Shown here: piece after piece, positions 1 to 11,645 of the stretch
Layout: each line of letters opens with the position of its first letter
How positions within the stretch are numbered: position 1 is the stretch's first letter
Origin: Brachynemurus nebulosus
Taxonomy: Eukaryota; Arthropoda; Insecta; Neuroptera; Myrmeleontidae
DNA length: 64,000 bases
Reading direction: 5' to 3'
NCBI GenBank assembly: GCA_035578155.1
Contig: JAPWDM010000005.1
Location: 35,178,108 to 35,242,107 of the forward strand
Program-made: the position numbers and the translations under genes
Notes under the pieces: generated by a model
What the model saw: only the letters and a program-made list of their open reading frames with translations
Told to the model about the DNA's origin: nothing
Database searches by the model: none

Positions 1-116
1 GAGCAAAAAAAGCTCCTTTTATATTCTCCCGGGCTCCCTACCGATAGCTATGAGCCCGCTCATAAAGCAAAAGTCCTTTTCCGATGCTGCAACCCCGACT
101 ACTCTTGTTGGGCCTG
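1..116 (-). mobile_element. Truncated end of a hAT-type miniature element (CAGGCCC end)
   Basis: Read on the minus strand from position 116 this begins CAGGCCCAACAAGAG and runs into a GC-richer stretch (GTAGTCGGGGTTGCAGC) that is unusual in this AT-rich window. The same end and interior recur at 1588 and, inverted, at the right end of the complete element at 54434-54653, which has an 8-bp duplication. The other end lies outside the window, so no target-site duplication can be checked here. The hAT assignment is by similarity to the 54434 element. Confidence 0.5.
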
Positions 117-1587
117 CAACACAATTCTAGACATTTTTAGGGAATTACTTCCGTTAAAATAACTAATTATTCATCCTCAAAATTGACACTTTGACTTACA
201 AAATCTTATTTAAAATAAAGATAATAAATAAAGTTGATTATATCAAATTGTAAATAAATACAGCAGTACAAAAAAGAAATTGAAAATATTTTAACAGTGT
301 ACTTTTAAGATACATTATTTATACCAATACCTAGATGCGTATGTCATTTATTAAGAGCAACTTTTGGCAGACAACTCATTATAATTACGTCTTCTTTTGG
401 AGTGTAATTAAAAATAGGTAACAACGTAAGTCGCCTCTTAGTAAATAATTCATATAATTATCATTCATACTTCAATTGTTTTGGTTTAATTAGGTTGGAT
501 TAAATTATTATATTATCTTTTTCTAACTCGTAATATTGAATAGAGAAGAAATTTTTTAAGGAGTGTTAATAATTTTGCATTCAATTATTGGTGTAAAATT
601 CATATGATGTCACTCTGAAGGGTTGAGTTTATTTATTACGTAATTGTCTAAACATATTAATCGGACGATATAACATATTACGTAGAATTAGAAACAGCGA
701 GACATGAAGATAATTTTTAATGAAGACGAAGTATATGTTTGGTTATGTTAATTTTATAAAAATTTTATAAAATAAAGTTTATTTTTTATATTTAGAAATT
801 TTTTATACACGATTCTCTTAGTTGTAAGTATATTTTTTCTCGGTTTTGTTTTACAAGTTGCTTCTGACAAATTATTCTTTTTTATGGTAGATAACATGAA
901 ACATTATAAATATGCGTAGGTAATGTATTATGTTTGCAGTGTCATATAAAATTTTTTGTCTAAATTATGACGGGTAGTTGTGTATATACATGACAGTTAA
1001 TGATGCCACCAATGCTATTTTGACATTTTTCTTGGAAGTGAAATAGAAGTTTAATTGCCTTTTTAAATACTAGGATTGATATAACCACGGAGTAATGGAG
1101 ACACAGCAACTATCTCTATCATGAAATCCGCAGTGTGCATTTTTGTGTACCTAAGGCTACTAAGTAGTCACTCGCTCAGTGGTACGCACTGAGTATAGGT
1201 CAGTCAGAAAACAATGCATTGGATTGTTATGTTGGTTGTGTTGACATTGTTACATCCCCACACATAGCGTTGTGATGTTACACATACGTATGCGAATACG
1301 ATCACGTGACGGCCACCACTATCTTAGATTACGCACACATACACAGTTTAGCGCGCTAATACAAAGTAAACACCGTGCACGTATATAACATATTTTCTAT
1401 CTCTTACTGGTTACACTGGTTCCAGTAGTATAGAGATAGATATGTTGTCTCTGTCTTACTCTGTGGATATAACAATTGAGTTTCGAGACGCCACAGTTAT
1501 TTTTCGCTCTCAGTTTAGGCCCAGGAACTCGTGTTACGATATTTTTGTGAGGATCATCAAATTATATAAGGAAATCCAATTTGTACT
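117..1587. other. AT-rich stretch without recognisable gene
   Basis: Only short chance frames are present. The 1200-1400 part is somewhat richer in GC and CG-containing words (CACGTG, GCGCGC, TACGTATGCG) and has a small TCAGTG/CACTGA hairpin near 1178. That could be a regulatory patch, but no core promoter or exon can be assigned. Confidence 0.3.
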
Positions 1588-1665
1588 CAGGCCTAACAAG
1601 TAGGGATGGTAGTCGGGGCTGCAGCCCCGAGGCCCGGAGCTATTCGTCAGAAGCTCGATAAAGAA
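1588..1665 (+). mobile_element. hAT-type miniature element fragment
   Basis: Starts CAGGCCTAACAAG and contains GTAGTCGGGGCTGCAGCC followed by GAGGCCCGG. This is the same arrangement as the terminal part of the element at 1-116 and the right part of 54434-54653. It includes a perfect 18-base palindrome at 1614-1631 (TCGGGGCTG/CAGCCCCGA). No matching second terminus was found, so it is called a fragment. A 77-codon frame crossing it shows no family features and is treated as chance. Confidence 0.45.
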
Positions 1666-4600
1666 AGAAACACGTGTTTTTTTTGCTCGTCACTTACAGT
1701 TTCGAGGAAAATTTTTTTGTCCATGAACCTCGTCATTACTTTCCACGTCCCTGTTTGTACTTACATAGTTATTGCATCTTGGACGAAAAATATAATAAAA
1801 CAGTTATGTAATACGGCAACGATTTTCAACATTGTATGACAGGGGTGCACATGAATGAATTATTAATTTATATTTGAAAAATATTTGAAAAATAAATTTT
1901 AAACTTCAGTGAGTGGAAAACCGTGACATAAGCGGGCACATCGAGAATCTCGCCATACTTACAAACCCGTTCTATTCCCCTATTTATAACAAAATATATA
2001 TTTAAAAGCTAACGTTGGGTATCTGTTTTCATATTCAAGACGAATGTTCACAGTGCACAATCTTTAACCGGTTAAAGTGCTTTCTACGTACAGCATACCC
2101 CCACCCCTTCCTCCCAGTTATGCACATATTCTCTGTTATTCCACACTCTACACTGTAGAGAAGAAAGTTAACTGACCGAATTTTTCGAAGGTGTAAAACA
2201 ATAGATGTAAGTTGGAGTAAGAAAGGTATAGGAATATTATACCTATGTAAGTATTTCATTTCAATAGATTTTTCGTAACAGAATAAATACAATTTTTAGA
2301 TAAAGTTTTTGGAGAACATTTGTTAAATCTTTTCTTTTTTTTTAGGTAGGTACTATTAACTATAGAGTTGATTTATTTATAAACTAGAAATTTAATTTTA
2401 AAGTTTGAGTACAAAGGCAAAGGTAGAGTTAAAAATTTTTATATTTGTGTGATTTATGTTCGATGTTGAAAGTGAAAAACAAAAACTGATTTTAATTTCA
2501 ACTTTGGATCTCTTTATAAATAAATCAATTCAAAATGTCAAGTTATTTTTTAATAGGTAGTTGTGAAATAGCATAATAATATTGTTATTTGAATTGCGAC
2601 TCTTGAGCACATAATACATGTTCCAACTACGTATCCTCTATACTACTAGCAAGATCACTGTGGCAGAAAGGTGACGTAAAATCCCCTCCACTTCCCATCA
2701 GTATGTTGTTACACTGTTTGTAGTGGTGTGGGTTTGATATTTGCTTCTGTGTGAGTATTCACACACACAACTACATAACACGTATTATCGGACAGAGCAC
2801 CGTGCAGTTCAAGCAATAATGGTCTTACAATACATAACAATCGTTGTGCATTCGGTGAGCGATACCGAACGACTAAATGCCTTAAGCTGTTACAGACCGA
2901 CAAATGACTCCAAGCGAACTACACTTTTTTGATTTTAGTTTGCTTCTAGTGTTCTATGCTCTTGAGTGTGCTATTTACAAGTTTATTTTCTACTTAAGGA
3001 AAATGGATTAATACAAAATGAATTTATAATTTTGAGATATTTAAAATCTATAGCAAAATTTTGTATTTTATTAATTTACTAGCTATTTCCTGAAGTTTCA
3101 TCGACGTAGAATTATTTCAAATATGAGTGAAATTACAGTTAAAAAATAACAATATCAGTTGTTTATAATTCTTTGCTCCCCGCTCGTTGAGTGATCCAAT
3201 TCCAAAGTTCTGTACAAAATTAGTTCGCTCCGATCATCAAGGGACTTTATTTTTTTGTTAAAGCATTCTAACCACAGAATAACCAGAAGTAATATTTCTA
3301 TCTCTACCTATTGTGCCCGCTGTTGCCGGCGAATGACGTGGCACCGCTACTCCTTCCAAGCGATCATGATACATACAACCAAAACACATAATGTATCAAC
3401 ATGCTTGCATATATATATAGCATATACTATCATGGCCGACCTCACCTGACGAACAACCAACAATTCAAAATATTTATTTTAAGAAAGATATCCTTTTATT
3501 TTGAGAATTTTTTTGTTCACAGGAATTTTTACACTTAAATACGACACACTTCATATTCTTTTCTATTTAAATTTCACGAGTTGATTAAAAGAAAAATGAT
3601 ACTCGTTACGACGTGAACCTCATGACGGACAGTAACAGATTAAATCAGTAGCAGTGTAAATTGCAACTTATTGCAACTTACGAACGACAGATTTGTATAT
3701 GTAGGCGGCTTCTAGTTATTTTCTGCTTCTAACACTATTTATTTTTTAAACAAATTAACTTCTTTTTTTAAATGATAATATTGTCTAATTTTTTTTACCC
3801 TCTTGTTTATTTTCAGACAAAACTCAATTGGCCGAAACTTTCTTAATGTGTCCATGATAGCATCTTTATGTACGAAATAACAGAAAGGCGGACAAGCTTG
3901 CCTTTTTCTTATTCAATTTGAATAAGATGAATTTCCAAAGTTTTCATTTTCTGTCTGCACAAAATTCTATTATGTTCTTCAAAAATACAAACATAGCAAG
4001 CCAGTCGACTAGCACATGTTGTCCAACTGACTTTATGTATCTATCCTATCCATTTGTTAGTTAGCACGTTATACAGTTGGTAGGTATGTGTGAATTGTGC
4101 ATGTATTTTGCTGGGTATATGAATACACACACAGTCCAAAAAAAAAAAAAAAAAAAAAAAACAACTGAAGGAAACAAAATAGAGCTAACGAAAATTGTTT
4201 TTCAAGTGTTCATTTTTCTGTTAAAACATTTTGTACGAGTATACCTATCTTTGAATAGAAAGATTGTATGAAATAAGAATAGTTGGTGAAAAAGAAAATA
4301 AAAAGAATTTCCCCTCCCAATTGCAAACTTATGTGTGTAGAATGGAGGTTTGTAATGAAATTTATTTATTATTGCATTTGAGAAAACAAGGGCACAGGAA
4401 AAAATAAAATAAATAATCAAGTTTTACAAATTTTTCTGGCGTCTGTTCTTTTTTAGAAAGTTTTTTTTTTGCCAGTAATGGTAATTTTATTTTTATTGCG
4501 TTTATGAATAAATGTAATTTTTCCTTAAATGTATTTATGTTTATTATATAGATGTTGAAGAAAATTTTTGGGATGAATTGAATAATTGTTCAGTACAGTA

Positions 4601-4869
4601 AAACGTGTTTAAAAGCATTTTACTAACATTAATATCGGTGCATATATTTGGTACGTTCAAAATAATATTCGTTTGCAAGTCGTTCGCAAGCGTATTACTT
4701 AACTTTATACAGCACTTACGTCCAAAAATAAAGCATACTCTTAACTTGCTATACTTTAACGTACGCCTATTATTATCTTACTTTCTTTGTTCTATTGAGA
4801 GTATAGCAAATACCCGACTCCTTTCACTTTAACAAACATATACGTAAGCAGGTTTTTCCCCTGTACGTT
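1666..4869. other. AT-rich stretch, no gene recognised
   Basis: Simple-sequence rich. It contains a 24-base poly-A run (4138-4161), CA/GT-rich patches near 2745-2775, and many short chance frames without domain features. Nothing else can be supported. Confidence 0.3.
4138..4161 (+). repeat. Poly-A run of 24
   Basis: Uninterrupted A homopolymer. It could be the tail of a retroposed sequence, but no retroposon body or flanking duplication was recognised, so it is reported only as a homopolymer. Confidence 0.9.
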
Positions 4870-4885
4870 TTAGCGGGCGATCTTA

Positions 4886-5032
4886 CTGATCATTAATCAC
4901 TATGGCTTTACTAACCGGTGGTCTATAATCACTATGATCCATAATCACTGTGATTTTACTACTCACAGTGGGCCACAATCACTATGACCTTACTACCCAG
5001 TGGTTCATAATCACTATGATCTTACTACCCAA
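4886..5032 (+). repeat. ~32-bp minisatellite (AATCACTATGACCTTACTAC)
   Basis: Five imperfect copies of a unit beginning AATCACTATG. Most units are about 32 bp (for example AATCACTATGACCTTACTAC followed by CCAGTGGTTCAT) and one is shortened to 16 bp. The same unit forms a second array at 27265-27370, over 22 kb away, so it is a dispersed minisatellite rather than a local slippage product. Confidence 0.75.
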
Positions 5033-5039
5033 GTTCGAT

Positions 5040-6071
5040 TTGTTTATTTTAAGTCCTTTTTGGTTCTATAATAACCTAACGGGCAATTTTGACCTCACGT
5101 TAACTTTTCTCATAATTCAATAGTATTTAAGAAGAAGTTTCTCTCAAATTTTGGGAAAACTAAAATATTTCTAGCCTATAGCAACCTGGAATTGTTAAGC
5201 TTCTCAACAATAAAAAAATTTCAAAATCGGTTGGATAGTTAATTTTGGAGTTTTTGGGGTCTCCAAGAGCCTGGCGGACTTTACGGAATATAGCCAGTGT
5301 CAATTTATAATAGTTTAATTTTGTTACTTCGGACATACAAACAAATTTTCTCTCTTTATTGTATTAGTATAAGTAGATATAGATTTACAATTAGTATTAA
5401 TAACCAAAAACAAATACAAAAAAAATTATGTAAACAGGAATTGAACCCGGATAGGCAGTGGCAGTTTCAACATGCTGGTAAGTACGACCATAAAAAACTA
5501 TTAAATTCTTGAAAAGCGAAGGGGGAAAACCTTGACGGTTCTTTTTGTTAGCCTTTTTGGTGTATGATCAAATAAATTTAATTATTTTATAAAAAGTTGA
5601 AATGTTTGTTTTTATCCATAAAAACTAATATTACTTGAAAGGTGATTTAACAAACACTTATTATGTCAATACGAACACTAATGAGAATTTTATGCGAAAT
5701 AAATAATTAAAGACAGTAAATTGTTTTTCTTACGCGTTCAATTATAAAGTATTTCTTATTTATATCTCTTTTCGAAATGTCATGTATTTATTGATAAATT
5801 TCATTGTCACAGCGTTAAACGTAAAAAAAGTCAGGAAAAGGATATCGGATATAAAGATACACGAAGGAAAAGACACACACTATCTCACTAACATTCAAAA
5901 TGTCTGTGCACATCAACAACATTCGTGTACACAATTAATTATTCAGTTTACACTTCATTCAATTTATAAGATGTTGTACGTAATAAAACAATGTCTACTG
6001 CGAAAAAATTTATTATTTTCATTCCCCATTATTTATATATTTTTATTTTCAAAAGGAAAATAAATAGTAAT
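5040..6071. other. AT-rich stretch, no gene recognised
   Basis: No coding signature. Around 5436-5475 the minus strand contains GGTTCAATTCC, which resembles a tRNA B box, but no cloverleaf could be built. It is at most a tRNA-derived retroposon remnant. Confidence 0.25.
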
Positions 6072-6079
6072 GGTACAAG

Positions 6080-6464
6080 CAGTTCCGGATTTACCTAAAG
6101 GCAAATTAGGCAATTGCCTAAGGCGCACTTTTTGGAAGGGCGCATTTATTCAAACTGAAAACTTTTGGTGCAATTGTTATTCAGAATAAAACATTTTTAT
6201 TCATACGAAGTTTCTTCGAGTTAACTTTTGTAACTTATTTTTCAATTATTTATAAAAATAATTGGCAACAAGGCGTTAAAATTTGGAACACAATGTGGCA
6301 ATTTGGCTTTCTTCATCTCATCACTTATTTTTTGTAGAAAAAAGTAAAAAAAAATTTTTTTTGCTCGTCACTTATTTTTTTTAATGAATAGTTGATATGA
6401 TTTTCTTCCAGGGGCGGCATTTTTCATGGTGCCTAGGGCGGCACTTGGGGTAAATCCGGCCCTG
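6080..6464 (+). mobile_element. hAT-type miniature element, TSD GGTACAAG
   Basis: The ends are CAGTTCCGGATTTACC and GGTAAATCCGGCCCTG, which pair as terminal inverted repeats with two mismatches. The element is flanked by perfect 8-bp direct repeats GGTACAAG at 6072-6079 and 6465-6472. An 8-bp duplication and a CAG terminus are the hallmarks of the hAT superfamily. At 385 bp with no coding capacity it is non-autonomous. Diverged relatives of its left end occur at 9251 and 27370. Confidence 0.9.
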
Positions 6465-6472
6465 GGTACAAG

Positions 6473-7104
6473 TATCAAAAAACGACTTAGTAACACTACT
6501 CAACTGACACTCACCCATTTAAATAAAATTTAACATACTTACTAAACTGCGAAAAATAAAATACGTGCCTTTAAGTGGTATAAAGCATCCCTAAACCTCT
6601 GGAGGTGGAAATAATTATGGCTAGTTATTTCTGAAAATGATACATTTTCTGAAAAAAGTGGACCAAAATTATAGAATTCAAAGTGATGTACTTAATGGCG
6701 ACTTTGAAGTCGACCTTGAGGTCGATTATCAAGATCAATTAAATTTGGAAATAATGAGTCGTCGACGGACTCTGACCACATCCTGTATCTATAATCAGTA
6801 ATTTTATGCGTTGATTCAATCTGTCTACAGAATTGATTTGTTACGCCATTTTCCTAAAAAAAAAAAAAACCTGACGTAGTAGGAAAACAGGCGCAAATTT
6901 ATAGAAAAATAAGGAGAGGGGAGTTTTGTAAGTAACTTCAGAATAGAAGTAAATATAAGAAAACATAAAATGTCACTTTAATTTAAGTTATACATTACTT
7001 TCATGCTAAATTAGAAATTATCAAAATTTTTAATTTTTTTTTATTGTTATTCTGGATTTATTCACAACACCTTTTATTTTTTATTTTGCATGAGTTTAAA
7101 CATT
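6473..7104. other. AT-rich stretch, no gene recognised
   Basis: No gene or delimitable repeat is visible. The sequence from about 7105 onward belongs to the foldback relic described separately. Confidence 0.25.
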
Positions 7105-7370
7105 TGTTGATGTTCAAATTACATCAACAGGAGTTTCTGTTTCCAGAACTCCATTTCCAGATTTCAAATCTACGTAAAAAAATCTAATCGATCCGTTTTG
7201 GCTCAGTTTCGTAATATTAAATCTAGGAGTAGTTAAATAGGGCGTAACTGTGAAATTTTGAAGGGCAATTTCCCTTCTTCATGCCAGTTTTCCGCAAATA
7301 AAAAAATACAAGTCCCCTGGATTTCAACAAAGAATAACATATCTCGGTATCATCGAAATTGGAAAGGGAC
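7105..7370 (+). mobile_element. Relic of the 39600-type foldback element
   Basis: This stretch shares ordered blocks with the foldback element at 39600-45427: GTTCAAATTACATCAACAG, GATTTCAAATCTACGT, AATATTAAATCTAGG and GTAGTTAAATAGGG match its left arm. The later part (TTTTCCGCAAATAAAAAAAT to TCATCGAAATTGGAAAGGGA) matches its right arm. The terminal repeats and the centre are lost and many substitutions separate the copies, so this is an old, internally deleted copy. Confidence 0.6.
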
Positions 7371-7441
7371 ACCTGCATGGGAATGTTTGCAGTAGCTAAT
7401 GTTGTGGTCTGTGCGAGATAATGACATTTTTCTTGTTCTTA

Positions 7442-8180
7442 GGCTAAGGTCACATTGGAAGCGGGTACGTACGACTTAATTTGCCTGATGTAGTCGTGAG
7501 ACTATTGTCGTCAGATAAAGTGGTCACATTGTCAGCGTATATTTAGGTAAATTTATTTTAAAAAGGAATCTGTTAAGAGATTATTTGTTTCTCGATAATA
7601 ATATAATTAATTATTATCTGATGAAAAATACGAATCGAAATTTTTGGGTTTATGAAATTAAATGGTGAAAATAGATAAAAATAAGTTTTTCAATATTTTC
7701 GTATGAATGAAGGAAGATTTAATGCTTTGGCAACCTCTAACCAAAGTTTTCTACAAATTTCTCTGTTATAGTATTCTTTTTTTTGTTCCCTTTCAAAAAC
7801 GAGAATTATTAATTTTTCTATATCCATTTAAATGTATCCTTAATTTATCAAATAATAAGTTTTATAAAATTGTAGTTTAGTACTACAAAAATTGTAACAA
7901 ATGAAAATATCCGTTCAAATTCAAATAATATTCATAAATTGTATTACTTTTACGTAAGTTGTCTATCTTCTTTATCTTCTACACGTACCACTAGTGCGAA
8001 AAAAACAAACTTTTTTGATTCAATATTTAACACTGACGACTACGTAAGTGTGCGTAAGAATAACTCGTATCTAGTGTGACCACCTTCGTTCATTTGCATT
8101 ATTTGTTTCATTCTGACGTGTACGTATAAGTACGCGCGAGTGATTTGTCGTACGTACCCGCTTCCAATGTGACCCTAGCC
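7442..8180 (+). mobile_element. TTA-flanked miniature element with subterminal repeats
   Basis: The terminal inverted repeats are GGCTAAGGTCACATTGGAAG at the left and its near-complement at the right (CTTCCAATGTGACCCTAGCC), about 34 bp long, flanked by TTA on both sides (7439-7441 and 8181-8183). Subterminal copies of the GTCACATTGnnAGCG and GTGTGACCACCTTCG motif lie inside each end. A 3-bp TTA target duplication with G-initial ends suggests PIF/Harbinger-type mobilisation, which is inference. There is no coding sequence in the 739 bp. Confidence 0.8.
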
Positions 8181-8183
8181 TTA

Positions 8184-8917
8184 AAGTGGTGATCTTAAGT
8201 TGTCAAATAAAATTTCTCTCGAACACTTGAAACATATAAATTTTATTTGATCATAAACAGAATGCTTGAACGTGTTTAACAAAAGTATACGAGTCAGGAG
8301 GTAATGTCCCTCCTGTTTAGATTTCTGCCGTGACAATTGAAACTTCAGTGAATTCAGTTATTCAGCAATAACAGCTTATCAATTAGGTTAGGTATATAGT
8401 GTTTTAAAACAAACATTATTTAATACAACATAAACAGTCATAAAAGGTTAAATGAAGTGTTAAAAACAACAAAACAAATTGAACGTCGTTTAAGGGTGAA
8501 CGGGAAAGAGCAAGACACGTTCTGTTATAAAATTTATTATGTTTTTATAATATTTTATATGAAAAACTTTTTTTCCCGTTATCATTTTCTTAAATGTTTT
8601 CCAAACTAAATGAACAAAAGTTTAAACCGTCGGGCTTTTATCAAATACAAATACATATATACACTTATATACACGTGTGACAAAGAAGAACAAACAATAA
8701 AATCAAATAGTAAACAATAAACGGGCAAGTGAGAAAGAAAGAAGTGTAATTAACAATAATTTATTGTATTTTAAACAGTTCGTTACAATTAACGAACATT
8801 AACTGAACTTACTGAACGTACGTACAGACAGCAAGGATAATGCACAAATAGATATAGAGAAATAAAACGATATACAGGTTGCCTCCTCTTGGTATTTGTA
8901 AAAAGTAATAGAGTAAC
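8184..8917. other. AT-rich stretch, no gene recognised
   Basis: Nothing beyond short chance frames and A-rich simple sequence. Confidence 0.3.
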
Positions 8918-9114
8918 CAAATTAAAAATGGATACAACAACTTGCAAACTATCAAAGGTAATAAACAATAAAAATTAGAATCAACTTAACATGTTTCAGC
9001 CAATGTATTGGCCAGTTTCAGAGGTAAAATTTAGGCAAAGAAGAAGTTTTGTTCTAATTTTTATTGTTTGTTACCTATGATAGTTTGCAGGTTGTCGTAT
9101 CCATTTTTAATTTG
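8918..9114. repeat. Hairpin miniature element, ~60-bp arms
   Basis: The left arm starts CAAATTAAAAATGGATAC and the right arm ends with the complement GTATCCATTTTTAATTTG. The arms remain paired for about 60 bp with few mismatches, through TTGCAAACTATCAAAGGTAA and ACAATAAAAATTAGAA. The centre contains GCCAATGTATTGGC, so nearly the whole 197 bp can fold on itself. No target duplication is obvious. Confidence 0.8.
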
Positions 9115-10689
9115 ATTAATATCGCCTGCAGTAAAATATTTACTTTATAAAATTTCCACTTGAAAAATTGAAATATTTTACGAGATAATTTCTTCAACTG
9201 ATTAAATCATCATCAAATAGAAATTATAATTCATCCTACATACTGGTCAATAGAGTCCGGATTTACGTAAGGGCACTTGCAGCGTGTACCCCAGGGCCCC
9301 TGTACAATAGAAACCTCCACAAAATTAATAATGAATCCCTAGAAGCTAAATGAATCTAAAGAAGAGTAAAGTAGAAACAACTAGGGCTTGCTTGTTGTTT
9401 TTTTGAACAGGAAAATTTGAAGAATTTCTAAAATTAGCTGCAAATTTCGAGGTCATTGCTTTAAGCTCTGATTTCACATATAAAGATCTTTCGAAATTAG
9501 ATACGGTGAGTAGGTATATTAACTTTCAAAAATTTACATTTTGGATTTCAACTCTTCGAAAACGGATATTATATTAAGCCAGATTACAAACACAAAATTC
9601 TTAATTTTTGTAAAAAAACGTAAAAAAAGAATAACTAAAAATGCTTTGAAAATAAATAAGTATAAAATAATGATTCATATGTAATAACTTAGAATGAGTA
9701 AATTCACTTAATCTCCCCTTTTAACTTTATATTTAAGTAAACTATTCCAAATTATGTGGAATACCTTTCGGCTAAGGGATATTTTCTTAATTATAACAAA
9801 ATTTTAGGGAATATCATATCCTTTTTTATAGTGCCAGACTTAAGTCAGGCAATGACAGTGGTCGTAACAGCTGAATTTCCTGCATATAAATTCGCTAAAA
9901 AAACCCTTACCGTCACAGATTTTATGTTGAACCTCAGCTTCAAAGCACAGTCCAAAGGCAGTTTTGCAATCGAAACCTCGCACAGATATCTATCGAACAC
10001 ACTGGGATGAGGTTCCCCTACATTTTTCAAGAAATTTTATTTAAATTCATAGATATGGCAAGTTATGGTTCCACTCCGTTTTTAATTTCCATCCAATTTT
10101 TTAATCAGTTGTTCAAACATTTTTTGCCATAACTAGTGTCCACTCTGTATCACTCAATACTGATAGAAAGGGAAAATAATATGGCAGCTTAAAATTTATT
10201 AATGAACACTAGTCATTTCTTTTTTATTGGTTCATTTAAATTAAATGTTCTAGAATAATTTATATTTTATTTGTAACGATACATTATTATTTGACACCAC
10301 TCTTCTGTAATAAATTTGATATAGGTAGGTATTATTAATTCTTAATTTGGAATCAGGAAGGCACCAAAAAATGGTACGGTATTAAATAGTTAAATGAATA
10401 CTAACGTACCTAATAGGTTATTAATTACTGTCTACCAACATTAAAAATTTGTAAAAAAAGACACCAATAACATCATTATTAATGAAACTAAAAATTATGT
10501 AGGCGCATTCACAAAAAGTTTGTGGGAGTCGGGGAAAAACTGAATATATATTGTTATTTATTTTCACAGATGGTAACAAAATTTTCACTTTTAATTTTTT
10601 TATTTATGATTTTCAATATTGTATCTCTTCTTAAAAACATCTTGCGATTATTATTCTGTGGATTATTTACTATACCAAGATAATATAAA
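9115..10689. other. AT-rich stretch with one hAT-end fragment
   Basis: Position 9251 begins TAGAGTCCGGATTTACG, which resembles the hAT-type end at 6080 and is followed by GC-rich CCCCAGGGCCCCTG. The matching right end was not found. The remainder, including an 84-codon frame at 9756-10010, has no recognisable family features. Confidence 0.35.
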
Positions 10690-10890
10690 TGGTGACAAAT
10701 AGGAGGCGGACATTTTCGGGTAAGTCAGAACTGTACTTGTTGCAATAAAAATTTTGCACATTTGAATGAATTTAATTGGCCAAAAATTTGTTTTGCCATT
10801 TAGAATACTAATGACATTTTTTATTTGACAAAATTAAGAAAATTCAGAAGAAAAAAGACTGTTCAAAAATTATTAAAAAGTTGGTGAAAA
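10690..10890 (+). repeat. Dispersed repeat shared with 59320-59530
   Basis: Ordered similarity to 59320-59530: GGAGGCGGACATTTTCGGGTAAGTCAG against GGAAGCGGACAGATTTGGACAAGTCAG at the start, then TGTTGCAAnAAA, ATGAATnTAAnTGGnCAAAAATTT, and ACATTTTTTATTTGACAAAA. Both copies run in the same orientation. The type of element is not known. Confidence 0.6.
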
Positions 10891-11008
10891 TTTAAATGTG
10901 GTTCACTAAAATACGTATATATTATAAATATTTCCTAAAATATTTAAAATTTCTAAAATTTCTAATCAACAACTTCAAATGCCGTAATTGTAATATGAAC
11001 AAAAACAC

Positions 11009-11010
<2 letters not shown>

Positions 11011-11081
<71 letters not shown>
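11011..11081 (+). repeat. (AT)n microsatellite
   Basis: An uninterrupted AT dinucleotide run of about 71 bp that directly abuts the left target duplication of the hAT element at 11083. A chance frame reading poly-Ile-Tyr crosses it. Confidence 0.95.
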
Positions 11082-11082
<1 letters not shown>

Positions 11083-11456
11083 TAGGGATGTTATGGATAT
11101 CTGTAACCGTAACCGAAACTACCGGATATCTGAAATAATTACATATCCGAAACCGAAACCGTATCCGAAAATAAAAGTTCTGGATTTATTTCGAATAATA
11201 ATAGATAATTGCCATTGGAAAACTGAGGTTAAATCGAAGCAAGTATTTATTTTGATAGACTTCCACTGATTTGTGTTCGGCGTTCATTTTTTGCGGTAAA
11301 ATTTTTTCTTCTAAAAAAAAAACTTTTCACTGAAAACAATTATCCATAACCGTAACCGTATCCGAAACATTATCCCATATTATTACATATCCGTAACTGA
11401 AACCGAAACCGAAAAAAATGTTTTTGAATATCCGTATCCGAAATTTCATATCCCTA
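11083..11456 (+). mobile_element. hAT-type miniature element, TSD ATATATAC
   Basis: The left end TAGGGATGTTATGGATAT pairs with the right end reading inward TAGGGATATGAAATTTCGG. Flanking 8-bp repeats ATATATAC are perfect at 11075-11082 and 11457-11464. The interior is built from degenerate GTAACCG/GAAACCG and GGATAT motifs on both sides, giving an almost fully self-complementary 374-bp element without coding capacity. A truncated inverted copy lies at 63489-63572. Insertion into an AT-rich or AT-repeat target is directly visible. Confidence 0.88.
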
Positions 11457-11645
11457 ATATATACACATACAAAATACAGTCGAACATTCAGTTTTCCAGT
11501 GACAAATAAAAACAATTAAAAAGTTGTTTTCATAAAATACGTAGAAATAACATTTTTGTACACGTATGAACATATGTACTTATGTATATATTGTATACAT
11601 ATTATGTTTTATCAAAATATCTATTTACCATTGTATTTACATTAA

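Noticed and set aside
1606..1839. 77-codon frame starting at the GC-rich patch
   Set aside because: It begins inside a hAT-type fragment and becomes low-complexity. No family features.
5436..5475. tRNA gene on the minus strand (GGTTCAATTCC)
   Set aside because: A B-box-like word is present, but no acceptor stem or D arm could be paired.
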